Source: Ostreococcus lucimarinus CCE9901 (Eukaryota; Chlorophyta; Mamiellophyceae; Mamiellales; Bathycoccaceae). Taken from it: a stretch of DNA of 64,000 nucleotides. The notes under the pieces are model-generated. The model had not been told where the DNA came from and searched no databases. It saw nothing but the letters and a program-made list of their open reading frames with translations. Each line of letters opens with the position of its first letter. The first letter of the stretch is position 1. The stretch is from NCBI RefSeq assembly GCF_000092065.1, contig NC_009355.1, positions 806,001 through 870,000 of the forward strand. The letters are read 5' to 3'. Of the stretch, positions 38,534 through 48,915 are shown one piece after another. The position numbers were made by a program, and so were the translations under genes.

Positions 38534-40180
38534 ATGACTATAAGACATCGGCATCGCAGACGTCGTTCACTCTGTCAGCGATATCTGTTCGCGAACATCG
38601 TCGTGCTGAGTTTCGCGCTGAGTTTCTGGGCCAGTCGGAAAATTGCGAGGTGGCTCGTCCCAGCCACTGCGGTGTGGGTCGAAACACACGGTTGCCACGC
38701 GTACGGCAAACCCATCTCGATTCGAGGTAAACACCGTCATTTACCTCGGCGTTCGTTCGATCCGAAGAGTGGGTTTTGTTTGTGTCGCCGAAGTCACGAC
38801 GGATTCGCGTGGTCGACGGCGCATCGCGGGTGCCCGAAATTTCCCGTAGACTGCGCAAACGAGTGCGCGACGTCCGATGTGCCGCCACCGCCGCATGATG
38901 GCGTGAAGAGATCGAGACGGTGGCTCCATCGGTTCGACGCTACACGACGACGTGCAAAATGCGTTGAAACGTCGATTCAGCCCGAAATTCGACGATTATT
39001 CGAGAAGATTGAGACCGCAACGATGACGCCGAAGATGCCAGTCGGATCGTTGCCCAATTTGCGCAAAATAATTACGACGGACTTCGTGGCATCGGGTGTG
39101 CGCATTCCAATCATCCATCGCTTACGCCTCCGAGAACGAGTAGACACATTTCTTCGGGATGCGCCGAGCGCGAACGGTGCATTTCGAGGGCGCGGGATCG
39201 TCATCGTCGGCAGCGCGAGCAACGCGAAATACTCGACAGCGTATTGGATCGCTCTCCATTCGCTTCGGCGAACGGGTGCATGCGCGCTCCCCGTCGAAAT
39301 TTGGTTTCCAAAAGGCGAACTTCCAACGTGCGAACAAGCAAAGTCGATGCGCGCTCTCGGTGCGACGCCGCGCTCATTTGAGCGCTCGTTTGAGCGCCTC
39401 GCGAAGAATCGTTTCGCATACAAGCTTCTCGCGGTCGCGATTAGCGAATTCGATCAAGTCTTGTACATGGATGCCGATAATATCGCGCTTACAGCGAACT
39501 TGTGTCGACTTTTTGACACGAGCGAAGATTACGCGCGCACCGGGGCTTTATTATGGCAAGACTTTTGGTCGTCGAGCGCGGCTCCCGATTTGTTCGACGT
39601 CCTGCCGTCGTCGCCTGCGCTCGATTTCAACGGCACGCACGAGAGCGGGCAGTTTCTCGTCCACAAGTCTCGTGTGTGGCGCGCACTTGCGCTCGCACTC
39701 TTCATGAATGCGTACCCGGAGATATTTTCTCCATTAAGCGGCAACTACATGGGATGGGGAGATAAAGAGTTTCTCGCCTCAGCCTTAGCCGCGACGAAGA
39801 CGCCCTTCGCGCGCGTTTCGCGCTTACCCCAACACGTCGGCGTCGCCGTGCACGACCGCATTTCAATCTGGGGCAATGCCATGCTCCAGTTCGATGACGC
39901 CGACGTCCCACTGTTCCTGCACGCCAACGTCGGCAAAATCGTCGCTCGCGACTTTCCGTGCGCGAACGTCTCCGCGTACGTACACCGATGGACATCGCAC
40001 GCCGATGTCCTCGCACGAGCAACTAACACGCGCGACTTCGAGCTCGACTGGCTCGTTGATACCGCGTGTTCCGTCGTTCGCACCGTTTCGGACGACGATC
40101 ACACCGACGTCGCCTTCGCTCGCGCTCCTTTGCTTGATGGCATGCACCTCGCCGACCACCCGGGTGCACTAGGTAAATAG
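38534..40180 (+). CDS. MNN1-like (GT71) Golgi glycosyltransferase
   Basis: A 548-residue type II membrane protein. The N-terminus has a basic cytosolic tail and a membrane anchor (FANIVVLSFALSFWASRKIA), a Cys-rich stem (~50-130) and a catalytic domain from ~235. The DXD motif is in QVLYMDADNIALT (~311), and GALLWQDFW, ESGQFLVHKSRVW and NYMGWGDKEFLASAL match the MNN1/GT71 alpha-mannosyltransferase family. It would add sugars, probably mannose, to glycoproteins or glycolipids in the Golgi. I start at 38534; an upstream ATG at 38426 lies only 22 bp after the cathepsin stop. Confidence 0.82.
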   Translation: MTIRHRHRRRRSLCQRYLFANIVVLSFALSFWASRKIARWLVPATAVWVETHGCHAYGKPISIRGKHRHLPRRSFDPKSGFCLCRRSHDGFAWSTAHRGCPKFPVDCANECATSDVPPPPHDGVKRSRRWLHRFDATRRRAKCVETSIQPEIRRLFEKIETATMTPKMPVGSLPNLRKIITTDFVASGVRIPIIHRLRLRERVDTFLRDAPSANGAFRGRGIVIVGSASNAKYSTAYWIALHSLRRTGACALPVEIWFPKGELPTCEQAKSMRALGATPRSFERSFERLAKNRFAYKLLAVAISEFDQVLYMDADNIALTANLCRLFDTSEDYARTGALLWQDFWSSSAAPDLFDVLPSSPALDFNGTHESGQFLVHKSRVWRALALALFMNAYPEIFSPLSGNYMGWGDKEFLASALAATKTPFARVSRLPQHVGVAVHDRISIWGNAMLQFDDADVPLFLHANVGKIVARDFPCANVSAYVHRWTSHADVLARATNTRDFELDWLVDTACSVVRTVSDDDHTDVAFARAPLLDGMHLADHPGALGK

Positions 40181-40340
40181 TGAGCCTTCACATTTCAATC
40201 CCAACTCCCCAAACTGATGCATGACTCACGTAAACACACACACAAATAAACCATCAAAAACACATAAACGACGAGTCGCATCGACGTCGACGTCGACGAC
40301 ACGCGCGCGACCCTCACACTACGACGCGAACACCGTCGAC

Positions 40341-42722
40341 ATGAGCGCTCCGCTCGCCCAGCGCGCGACCGCGTCGCTCGCGCGCACGAACGCGAAGAAT
40401 GCTTCCCTCAAGACCCGCGCTCGCCGCGCGCGCGCGACGCCGCGCGCGGCCGCGACCGAGGGTGGTGATGCCGAAAAGGTGCGCGCGGGGCGACGACGCG
40501 ATGCGACGTGAACGCGCGCGCGGGGACGCGCGCGGCGGGGAGCGAGAGACGCGCGCGCGAACGCGCGTCGGAATGATTTTCGTTCGCGCGCGCGCGGGGC
40601 GCAGGCGCGCGGATAACGTCCGCGTGGGCGTGCGGGCGCGGATAGACGCGGACGGCGCGTGACGTCCGCGATAAGGCGCGCGTGGATTACCGGCGACGAG
40701 AACGCGCGATGTCGTGGCGACGACGCGGTGCGCGCGCGATCGGGCGCACGGTGTGAAACGAAAGATACTGACGGATGCGCGTACGAAACGTAGGTGGACC
40801 AAACGCGTCGCGATGCGTTGAAGATGGCGGCGGGTTTCGCGGCGACGTTTGGCTTGGCGCAAAGCGCGAGCGCGGCGGACGACGTCGCGTCTTCTCGCAT
40901 GTCTTACTCTCGATTCCTCGAGTACCTCGACATGGGACGGGTGAAGAAGGTTGATTTGTACGAGCAAGGCACGATCGCTATCGTGGAGGCGGTTTCGCCG
41001 GAGCTTGGTAACCGCGTGCAGCGCGTGCGCGTGCAGCTTCCGGGAACGTCTTCCGAGTTGCTCAAGAAGTTCCGTGAAAAGAATGTTGATTTCGCGGCGC
41101 ACACGAACACGGAGGACAACGGACAAGTGTTCTTGAACTTGCTCGGCAACTTGGCATTCCCGCTCTTGCTCGTCGGGGGGTTATTCTTGCTCACTCGCCG
41201 CCAGCAAGGCGGCGGCGGCGGCGGCATGCCGGGCGGCATGGGCGGCCCGAACAACCCCATGGCGTTCGGCAAGTCCAAGGCCAAGTTCCAAATGGAACCG
41301 AACACTGGCGTCACTTTCGATGACGTTGCCGGTGTGAAGGAAGCTAAGAACGATTTCATGGAGATTGTCGAGTTCTTGAAGCGTCCGGAGCGATTCACCG
41401 CCGTTGGTGCCAAGATCCCGAAGGGGTGCCTTCTGGTCGGTCCGCCGGGTACGGGTAAGACCTTGCTCGCCAAGGCGATCGCCGGTGAAGCTGGTGTCCC
41501 GTTCTTCTCCATCTCTGGTTCTGAATTCGTTGAAATGTTCGTCGGTGTCGGTGCGTCCCGCGTCCGCGATCTCTTCAAGAAGGCGAAGGAAAACGCCCCG
41601 TGCATCATCTTCGTTGACGAAATCGACGCCGTCGGTCGCTCCCGTGGTACCGGCGTCGGCGGTGGTAACGACGAGCGCGAACAAACGTTGAACCAGCTTC
41701 TTACCGAAATGGATGGTTTCGAAGGCAACACCGGTATTATCGTCATTGCGGCGACGAACCGTGCCGACATCCTCGACCCGGCGCTCCTCCGTCCGGGTCG
41801 CTTTGACCGCCAAGTGGCCGTCGACGTCCCGGATCTCGCCGGTCGCGTCGAAATCTTGGGTGTTCACGCCAAGAACAAGCGTTTCGAAGACGAAGTCGAT
41901 CTTGAAATGATTGCCAAGCGCACCCCGGGATTCTCCGGTGCCGACCTGTCCAACCTTCTCAACGAGGCCGCCATTCTTTGCGGTCGACGCGGCAAAACCG
42001 CCATCAGCCTCTCTGAAGTCGACGACTCCGTTGATCGCATTGTCGCCGGTATGGAAGGTACGCGCTTGAACGATGGTAAGGCCAAGAGCCTCGTAGCGTA
42101 TCACGAAGTCGGTCACGCCATTTGCGGCACGCTCACTCCGGGTCACGACCCGGTGCAAAAGGTGACTTTGATCCCGCGTGGTCAAGCCAAGGGTTTGACG
42201 TGGTTCATCCCGGGTGAGGACGCGTCTCTCATCTCCAAGCAACAGATTTTCGCTCGCGTCGTCGGTGCTCTCGGTGGGCGTGCGGCGGAAGAAGTTATCT
42301 TCGGTGAGGCTGAAGTGACCACGGGTGCGAGCAGCGACCTCAACCAAGTCGCGTCCATGGCGAAGCAAATGGTCACCACGTTCGGTATGTCTGACATTGG
42401 TCCGTGGTCGCTCCAAGATCCGAGCGCTCAAGGTGGTGACATGATCATGCGCATGATGGCGCGCAACTCCATGTCTGAGAAGCTCGCCAACGACATCGAC
42501 GTTGCCACCAAGCGCATCGCCGACGAAGCGTACGAGGTTGCCGTCAAGCAAATCAGAGACAACCGCGAGGCTATCGACGTCATCACGGAGGAACTCATGG
42601 AAGTCGAAACCATGACTGGCGAACGTTTCCGCGAGATCCTCTCGCAGTTCGTCGAGATCCCGGCGGTGAACATCCCGGGTGAAGTGAAGATGGCTACTGT
42701 GAACGCGGGTGGTAAGCTTTAA
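40341..42722 (+). CDS. FTSH: Plastid FtsH metalloprotease (FTSH2/8 type), two exons
   Basis: Splicing of 40341-40478 and 40794-42722 gives 689 codons (688 residues). Exon 1 is the stromal transit peptide. Exon 2 begins [15 protein letters not shown], a twin-Arg thylakoid-transfer signal ending SASAADD, then a lumenal domain and one membrane span ([10 protein letters not shown]). The AAA+ domain has Walker A GPPGTGKT (~261), Walker [12 protein letters not shown] and the SRH. The protease site is HEVGH (~483). It matches FTSH2/8 (VAR2), which degrades photodamaged D1 in PSII repair. The codon pattern suggests high expression. Confidence 0.95.
40479..40793 (+). other. Intron of the FtsH gene (315 nt)
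   Basis: It starts GTGCGCG after GAAAAG and ends AACGTAG, with a CTGAC branch-like motif about 25 nt before the end. It is phase 0 and divides the stromal transit peptide from the lumenal signal and mature protein. Confidence 0.88.
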
Positions 42723-43024
42723 GTGCTGTACTCATCGGAGAGCATCAAGGATAGAGATGTGATGCCGTCGGCTTCGAAACAGCGCCGCAGAACTTTAGTT
42801 GCAAACTTCTAGAGAGTGGGTGATTCCCAGAAAAGCGAATCGTCGCGGGCTTAGGCGCGATGAGCTTGTAATATGGAACAATTGAACAACACGCAAACGT
42901 CACGATGAGCGCTCTCACACGCCTGAAATGAATTAAAAAAGACGCCGCCTCCTTCGACGCGTCCGTCGTCGCCCGCCTCGCTAAACTACACAATGCGCGA
43001 ACACGCTCTATCTAGACCGAACCC
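42723..43024. other. Convergent 3' region, FtsH / CHCH
   Basis: This 302-bp stretch lies between two converging genes. It is AT-richer than the genes. It holds an 82-codon minus-strand frame (42745-42993) with a hydrophobic segment but no family match, and a pyrimidine-rich acceptor-like stretch on the minus strand near 42938. I do not call a gene here. Confidence 0.5.
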
Positions 43025-43282
43025 CTACTTTTTCGTCATCCTCGCCAACCTATTTAGATGATGATTGATCGTGTTCATCTTCTTCGGCGCCTTGGCGCGC
43101 AATTCCAAACACGAGTCCAGCGCCTTTCTCGCGCTCGCGCACTTGCCCTCCTCAAAGCTATTCGTCTTGTAACACGTCAACAGCGCAAACATCTCCGTCA
43201 TGCACGCCACGTCCCTGCGCTTGCCCTTACCCGCGCTCTTGGTGTTGATGCGCAGCCGCGGCTCGCTGGGCGTCTTCGCCAT
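43025..43282 (-). CDS. Twin-CX9C (CHCH) protein, mitoribosomal mS37/MRP10-like
   Basis: An 85-residue protein. The two CX9C pairs are C27/C37 and C48/C58, within VACMTEMFALLTCYKTNSFE and KCASARKALDSCLELR. This fits the CHCHD1/MRP10 (mS37) protein of the mitochondrial small ribosomal subunit, including the basic N-terminus and the C-terminal NHHLNRLARMTKK. Such proteins are imported without a presequence and oxidised by MIA40. The size is normal for the family. Confidence 0.8.
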   Translation of the reverse strand: MAKTPSEPRLRINTKSAGKGKRRDVACMTEMFALLTCYKTNSFEEGKCASARKALDSCLELRAKAPKKMNTINHHLNRLARMTKK

Positions 43283-43663
43283 CGCGCTTCGCGCGCGCGC
43301 GGCGTCGAAGTCGGTCGCGAGAAAAGATCGGCGGCGAGCTCGCGGACGTTCGCGCGTCGTCAGCCGCGAACGCTAGCGTTGCGGTTCGTGCGTGACGATA
43401 TTTAAGATCACGTTGGATCCGCCGAGGCGTGGACGGCTTCGCGCGCTCGATATGCGGCGAAAAGTACGGAGCGAAAGGTGCAAGGCGCGGGACGCGAGCA
43501 CCGCGCGCGCGTCGCCGCACGGCGCGGCGCGGCCAACACAGCGGCGAGGACGACGACGGTGGGACGCAGACGAAAGACGATTGAGGAATAGGAATGTAAT
43601 GTTAAGTGGAAAGTCACCCTTGGTCTACGGCCACTCGGTGTACGGCAAGAGACGACCCGACGC
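43283..43663. other. Promoter of CHCH gene and 3' flank of LHC gene
   Basis: This 381-bp spacer lies between two minus-strand genes. The part next to 43282 should carry the CHCH promoter and the part next to 43664 the 3' UTR of the light-harvesting gene. A plus-strand frame of 91 codons at 43392-43667 is Arg rich and featureless. I see no RNA gene. Confidence 0.55.
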
Positions 43664-44583
43664 TTAGTAGAAGGAGAAGCCCTTGGCCGCGTTGGTGAGG
43701 ACGTTCGAGTGGATCGGATCCGCGACGTGGGATTGCCAGTTGGCGATCGGGCCTTCTTGGGTGGCGAGCGCTTGGAAGATGCAGCCCAACCACGCGAACA
43801 TGGACAAGCGGGAGTGCTTGAGTTCCTTGATCTTGAGCTCCTCGAGGTCGCCCGCTTCGGCGAAGCCGAGCGGATCGAAGCGGCCGCCCGGGGTGACGTC
43901 GCCTTGGGTGAGCTCCGGGAACGGGTTCTCGAAGATGCCCGTGCGGTAGGATTCCGCGGAGCCAACGAGGAAGATCTCGATCGCGAGCACGGCCCAGAAG
44001 TTCGGGTAGCCAGAGCCCGCCGGCGCGAGCGGCGCGACGGCGCCCGGGAACTTGTCCGCCACCGCGGTGCAGTCATCCGGCGTGCACAACGTGCCCGCGG
44101 TGAACCACGGGATTCCCGTGCCGTTCTCCGCCGCCCACGCACCGGTCACGCCGAGCATGGCCCATCGGCCGTGAATGATCTCGCGTTCCGCATTCTTTTC
44201 ATCGCCGAACGGAATGATCGGCGACTCGCCGCCGCCCGGGTACGTGCCGAACTCCGGGTACAAGTCCGGCGGCGCGAGCGACCCGAACTGTCCCGCCTGT
44301 TCGCATCGTTCGATCGCGTTCGTCCATCGTCAGTCTTCCGCTCTCGTTCCATCGCGGCTTCGCTCGCGTCCGCGTTCGTTTCGCGCGCGTCGCGCTGTTT
44401 TCGCGAGCGTTCGGCAAAGATACGATCTCGCGACGTCGCGCGCGATCGCACCTTGAAGGCGGACTTTTTCGCCGGCGCGCTCGCCTTGGTGCGGCGCGCG
44501 ACGACGGCGGTGTCGATCTTGCGCGACGTCGCGCGCTTCGGCGCCGCGGCGACGCGAACGCCGGTGAACGTGGACGTGAGCAT
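43664..44583 (-). CDS. Chlorophyll a/b-binding light-harvesting protein, two exons
   Basis: Splicing of 44452-44583 and 43664-44296 gives 255 codons (254 residues). Exon 1 is the transit peptide (MLTSTFTGVRVAAAPKRATS and on). Exon 2 begins AGQFGSLAPPDLYPEFG. LHC helices 1 and 3 are clear: EREIIHGRWAMLGVTGAWAA and LEELKIKELKHSRLSMFAWL, with helix 2 near FWAVLAIEIFLVGSAESYR. The Glu, Arg and His that ligate chlorophyll are present. A CTPDDC segment lies in the loop after helix 1. It is an antenna protein, but I cannot assign it to a specific Lhca, Lhcb or Lhcp type. Confidence 0.92.
44297..44451 (-). other. Intron of the light-harvesting gene (155 nt)
   Basis: On the minus strand it starts GTGCGATCG after TTCAAG and ends GCGAACAG, with CTGAC about 37 nt before the acceptor. 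It is phase 0 and falls at the junction of the transit peptide and mature protein. Confidence 0.88.
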
Positions 44584-44763
44584 GGCGTCTGTCGGCGGGT
44601 GCTGATATGACGCGCGGCGATTCGGCGATCCGGATCGACGGATCGAGCGAGTCGGATTCGCGACGATTCGTGATTGGAGAGGGGTGACTATTGAAAATTG
44701 ACGCGGCGCGACGCGCGGCGCGCGCGGCGCGCGCGGCGCGCGCCGGCGCGCGAGATCGAGCGG

Positions 44764-46053
44764 CTAGTTGTACTGCATGTACTTCGCGGTGGAGGAGAAC
44801 TTTTGATAGCCCTTGATGACTTTGTTGATGGCGTCCAAGAAATCCTTTTCGCCGACGGTTTTCCGGCGCTGGCGAATGGCGAACATGCCGGCTTCGGTGC
44901 ACACGGAGTGGATCTCCGCCCCGGTGGCGTTGGGACACAGGCGCGCTAAAAGTTCGTAGCGAATGTCGCGCTCGACAGCCATGGAGCGGGTGTGAATCTT
45001 GAAAATTTGCGTTCGGGACTCCAAGTCGGGCAAGCCGAATTCAACCTTGCGGTCGAGACGCCCGGGACGCAACAGCGCCGGATCCAGAGTGTCGGGTCTA
45101 TTCGTGGCCATCAATACCTTGATGTTGCCTCTGGCGTCGAACCCATCGAGCTGGTTCACAATCTCAAGCATCGTACGCTGCACTTCGTTGTCTCCGCCTT
45201 GACCGTCGTCGAAGCGAGCGCCGCCGATGGCGTCGACTTCGTCGAAAAAAATCAAACACGCCTTTTTGCTCCTCGCCATCTGGAACAGCTCTCGAACTAA
45301 CCTCGCACCTTCCCCGACGTACTTTTGCACCAACTCGCTCCCGATGACGCGAATAAAACACGCATCCGTGCGATTCGCCACCGCGCGCGCCAGGAGCGTC
45401 TTACCCGTCCCCGGCGGCCCGTAACACAATACCCCTTTCGGCGGATCGATCCCAAGCTTCGCGAACTTCTCGGGGTGCAACAACGGTAACTCCACGACTT
45501 CGCGAAGCTTCTCAATCTGTTCTTTCGACCCCCCGACGTCGCCGTACGTCACGTCGGGCTTTTCCTCAACCGTCATCATCGTCACGCTCGGATCGATCTT
45601 CGGTGGCAACGGCAACTGTATGAAATACTTATTCCGGTCCACCCCCACCCGCATCCCCTCCTCAATGTCCGTCGGCGCCACCTCGTTCCCCAAACCCACG
45701 ACGAACTTTGCGATTTGTTTCACGTTTATCACGTACTGCGCGTCCTCCGTCCCCGGGTTGATGATCTTCGTGCATCTCGCCACTTGCAACGGTTGCTGCT
45801 CCTGGAACGCCTGTTTATCCGCCGTCAAATCCCACTGCGACGGCGGCGCCAGCCCGGTGTCGCTCTCCTTGATCCCGCACAAGTCGTTCACGCGCTTACT
45901 GATCGTCTTCAGGTCGTTTTCGAGATCTTTAATCGCGTCGTTATACGCCCCCAACCCGTACGTCTTCAGCAGCGCGATGTCGTCCTCGTCCAGGGGGATG
46001 ATCTTTTTATCCGCGTCGCCGAACTCGACGTCCTCCGCGCTCGGGACGCCCAT
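44764..46053 (-). CDS. RPT1: 26S proteasome regulatory ATPase subunit RPT1
   Basis: A 429-residue AAA+ ATPase of the 19S base. It has an N-terminal coiled coil and an OB domain, then Walker [17 protein letters not shown], Walker [20 protein letters not shown], and [19 protein letters not shown]. The N-terminus ([18 protein letters not shown]) and the end [12 protein letters not shown] match RPT1 (PSMC2) specifically. It unfolds ubiquitylated substrates and threads them into the 20S core; PAD1 of that core is encoded at 53415-54280. I start at 46053; upstream codons are Arg-rich. Confidence 0.95.
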   Translation of the reverse strand: MGVPSAEDVEFGDADKKIIPLDEDDIALLKTYGLGAYNDAIKDLENDLKTISKRVNDLCGIKESDTGLAPPSQWDLTADKQAFQEQQPLQVARCTKIINPGTEDAQYVINVKQIAKFVVGLGNEVAPTDIEEGMRVGVDRNKYFIQLPLPPKIDPSVTMMTVEEKPDVTYGDVGGSKEQIEKLREVVELPLLHPEKFAKLGIDPPKGVLCYGPPGTGKTLLARAVANRTDACFIRVIGSELVQKYVGEGARLVRELFQMARSKKACLIFFDEVDAIGGARFDDGQGGDNEVQRTMLEIVNQLDGFDARGNIKVLMATNRPDTLDPALLRPGRLDRKVEFGLPDLESRTQIFKIHTRSMAVERDIRYELLARLCPNATGAEIHSVCTEAGMFAIRQRRKTVGEKDFLDAINKVIKGYQKFSSTAKYMQYN

Positions 46054-46147
46054 GACGCGCGTCGTCCGCGTCGATCTCTGCCGTTCCGTTCGTTGCGCGT
46101 TTGACCGCGACCGCACACCGCCGCGCGCGCGCGATCGATCGCTCGAT

Positions 46148-47017
46148 ATGGACGAGAAAGCGGTAGATTTATTCGTCGAGCTCGCGACGCGATCGTCCAC
46201 GTTCGCCGGCGTCGTGCAGACGCGATACGCGGAGTGGAGAAACTTGTTTCGAGTGCTGAAAGATTTGAAAAACGACGAGACGTCGGCGCTCTCGAGCGTC
46301 GCGCGGGACGCGAGCAGCCCGACGGACTTCGAACAGTGGGGACGGGAGCGATCGCCGATGTTTGCGGACGAATTTGAGAAGTTTTTGAGCGATGCGCGGT
46401 GCGTGGAGGCGGTGTGCGAGGATTTGGGAGCGAGCGAGCGCGTGCGAGGACGCGCGACGGGAGAGACGTCGACGCCGGTGCGGGAAACGCCGGAAGCGGT
46501 AAAGGACGCGGAGAAATCGTTTCGAAAGATGAAGACGCCGTCGAGAGCGGTGGAGGTGGAGATGGAGGCGGAGAAGATGGAGAATTTCGTGGCGGAGAAG
46601 CCGCGCGGCGGCGGTTTGGGCGCGGCGGCGCGCGTGGAGACGAGAGAGCCGATGCGGGCGAACGTGACCCCGCCGCCGCGTGCGGCGCAAGTCGTGCAGA
46701 AGTCGCCGCCGCCAACGCCGATGCCTTCGCAGTTGTCTCCACCGCAGAGCGAATACGCGACGCCGGCGTCTGGGAGGAAACCAAAGAACGGCGCTGCTTC
46801 GGCGTCTGAAGCCGCGCACGTCGAACATTTGATGTCCTACTTGACTGGCTTTCACGGATTGCTTTTTGGTCTTAAAGATCACGTTGAGCGCATTCGAGGG
46901 GCGACGATTGAAAACGTTTCGCATGAACTCGCGCGAACGGATGCGAGATTGGACACCGCCATCGCCAGGCTCGAAGCGGCGATGGGAGTCGAGTCGGGCG
47001 AAAACAAAACACATTAA
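46148..47017 (+). CDS. Hypothetical protein with helical ends and disordered middle
   Basis: A 289-residue protein of unknown function. Residues 1-100 are helical ([33 protein letters not shown]). Residues ~105-205 are charged and Pro rich, probably disordered. The end (~215-280) is helical again, with [20 protein letters not shown] and a coiled-coil-like [20 protein letters not shown]. There is no targeting signal. It diverges from RPT1, 94 bp apart. Microtubule or centrosome-type proteins can look like this, but I see no diagnostic motif. Confidence 0.6.
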   Translation: MDEKAVDLFVELATRSSTFAGVVQTRYAEWRNLFRVLKDLKNDETSALSSVARDASSPTDFEQWGRERSPMFADEFEKFLSDARCVEAVCEDLGASERVRGRATGETSTPVRETPEAVKDAEKSFRKMKTPSRAVEVEMEAEKMENFVAEKPRGGGLGAAARVETREPMRANVTPPPRAAQVVQKSPPPTPMPSQLSPPQSEYATPASGRKPKNGAASASEAAHVEHLMSYLTGFHGLLFGLKDHVERIRGATIENVSHELARTDARLDTAIARLEAAMGVESGENKTH

Positions 47018-47081
47018 AATCGAGTTGAAAAAGTACATAAAAGCGCTGTGAATTGCAACGTTCGTGCCTAAAACCCCTAAA

Positions 47082-48662
47082 TTATTTGCGCGAACGCCGC
47101 GCGCGCGTCGCCGTAGGCTGTTCTGCGGACAGCGCCGCTGCCTCCTTCGTCGCGCCGCGCTGACCACCAGTCTTCGGAGACGATTCATCGGTCGCTTGCG
47201 CGTCTTCGACAGCAGGTGGCGTCGCTTCCTCCGCCGTATCCGCATCAAGAACCACGCGCGCATCGATGCTCGAGCGCGCGAGATCCGCCTCGGCGGCTTG
47301 CGCCTGAAGCACCTCGATGAGTCTCTTGTACATGGCTGGGTCTTGGTCTCGGTGCTTGATCGCGGCCTCGACCCGTCGCGGATCCGCTCTGTCTTCGATC
47401 AAGTACTTTCGCTTCACTTGACGACGAGTGCGTCCGGGGAACAGACGCGCGATGAGGGAGAAATCGGTACCGAACTGCGTCATCGCGCGATAAAACAACT
47501 CGGTGTCGTCCTTGCTCCACTTCTCCGCCTTTGCCCTGTTGGAATACGTGGCTGAGTTCAAGCGCGTGCCGCTCTCTTCGACGCGTTTGAAGTCCGACAT
47601 CCCGACATCTTTCTCCGCCGCCGCGTTTACCGTGAGTGACTGAGGATTGATGACGATGTTCCCGTCGATGACTTGCACCTGCGGCGCCATTACGGCGAGT
47701 TTGGGCGCCATCGACGCGCGTCCCGGCAGCTCCAAGGGCCCCACCGGCTCGGACGCCGTCTTCTTTTTACCAAAGTCCGGCATCGGTTTGGAACTTGATT
47801 TCGCCTTTTTCAAAATCCGACTCTTGGCCTCGTTCGCGCGCTCTTCCGCAGACTTTTGACGGATGATGTCTCGAATCGTCATCGCCGGGTCGTCGGCGTA
47901 CGACGTCGACGCTTCGAGCGCGTCTCGTCTGCTTCCTTCGCCCACGCGTCCGCCTCGAGTCGATCCGGCAGATCTCACCCACCTGTGCGCCGGAATCACC
48001 ATCGGCGGCGGCACCGCCACGAGCGGCAGCGCCCCCGGCGACGAAATCGGTTCAGCCAGCGCCCCCGGCGGCAACGCCAACGGTCCCGTCGGCGTCGGCG
48101 TCGGCGAGGGCGAGGGCTTGGCCTCCATCCTCGCCACCGCGGGCACCATTTGCTTCGACGCCCGACTCGGTGCGGGCGATCTAAACCCCAACGGCGGCGC
48201 CACGCGCGCCGGACTCGCGGCGTGCGGCGTCGTCGCGTTCGCGCTCGCCGGCTTCTTCCCCGCCGGCGTCCCGCTCTCCCGCGCCGTCCTCAACCTGCTC
48301 GGCGCTTTCCCTCCCCCAGCCGCCACCCCCGACAGCCTCGACTTCTTCGTCGCCTCCCCTCCGTTCTCCCCCGCGCTCTTTCCGAGCCTCGACCCCGTCC
48401 TCGTCCCTCCCTCGCCGTCCTCGCTCGCGCGCTTCGCCGTCCCCCTCGCGTCGCGCGCGTCCCCCTCCCCCTCGCCCGCGCCGCGCTCGCCCTCCTCTCG
48501 CCCCAGCCTCGTCCTCGACGCCGATCGTTTCACGTTCGGCGCGAACGCGCTCGCGCGTCGCGCCTGCGTCGCCGTCGGTCGCGCGTCGCGCGCGTCGTCC
48601 CGCGCCGGCGATTCCTCGCCATCGTTTCGTCGCGTCGTCGTCGTCGTCGCGTCCGTCGTCAT
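47082..48662 (-). CDS. BDP1: TFIIIB subunit BDP1 (B''), SANT domain
   Basis: A 526-residue protein. The SANT domain at about residues 370-425 reads AEKWSKDDTELFYRAMTQFG, then TDFSLIARLFPGRTRRQVKR, then KYLIEDR, which is the BDP1-type version. Most of the N-terminus is Ala/Pro/Arg rich and disordered, with an MTIRDIIRQKSAEER motif (~255) also seen in BDP1 N-terminal to the SANT domain. BDP1 joins TBP and BRF1 at RNA polymerase III promoters and opens DNA. It converges on the hypothetical gene, 64 bp away. Confidence 0.85.
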   Translation of the reverse strand: MTTDATTTTTRRNDGEESPARDDARDARPTATQARRASAFAPNVKRSASRTRLGREEGERGAGEGEGDARDARGTAKRASEDGEGGTRTGSRLGKSAGENGGEATKKSRLSGVAAGGGKAPSRLRTARESGTPAGKKPASANATTPHAASPARVAPPLGFRSPAPSRASKQMVPAVARMEAKPSPSPTPTPTGPLALPPGALAEPISSPGALPLVAVPPPMVIPAHRWVRSAGSTRGGRVGEGSRRDALEASTSYADDPAMTIRDIIRQKSAEERANEAKSRILKKAKSSSKPMPDFGKKKTASEPVGPLELPGRASMAPKLAVMAPQVQVIDGNIVINPQSLTVNAAAEKDVGMSDFKRVEESGTRLNSATYSNRAKAEKWSKDDTELFYRAMTQFGTDFSLIARLFPGRTRRQVKRKYLIEDRADPRRVEAAIKHRDQDPAMYKRLIEVLQAQAAEADLARSSIDARVVLDADTAEEATPPAVEDAQATDESSPKTGGQRGATKEAAALSAEQPTATRARRSRK

Positions 48663-48724
48663 CGTCGCGCGTCGTTCGCGCGTTCGTTCGCGTCGTCTCT
48701 CGCGATCCGAGATCGCCGCGGTGT

Positions 48725-48728
<4 letters not shown>

Positions 48729-48756
<28 letters not shown>

Positions 48757-48757
48757 C
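48729..48757. repeat. (CGT)n microsatellite in BDP1/DBP9 divergent promoter
   Basis: A pure CGT/CGA trinucleotide run of about nine units lies in the 253-bp spacer between the divergent BDP1 and DBP9 starts. A second run at about 48919-48939 encodes the poly-Asp start of DBP9. Confidence 0.85.
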
Positions 48758-48915
48758 GCGATTCGAATCCCGTCGCGTCCCGCCCGTGAGACTGCGTCGA
48801 TCGAGCGTTCGTGACTCGTAAAGTTGGGACTCGTAGACTCGTGGACTCAACACGGACCGCACCACCATCGCGCGCGCGGCGGCGGCGGCGGCGCCATCTC
48901 GGCGCGCGGCGCGCG

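Noticed and set aside
42745-42993. Minus-strand 82-codon frame with a hydrophobic segment, and a TTTAATTCATTTCAG acceptor-like sequence
   Set aside because: It lies in the 3' region between converging genes, has no recognisable family, and I could not find a convincing donor or upstream exon that gives a sensible protein.
43392-43667. 91-codon plus-strand frame between the CHCH and LHC genes
   Set aside because: It is Arg rich, has no domain, overlaps the LHC stop antisense, and lies in a normal intergenic position.
48755-48785. GATTCGAATCCC, resembling a tRNA T-loop
   Set aside because: The flanking bases do not form a five-pair T stem, and no anticodon arm or acceptor stem is found at the right distance.
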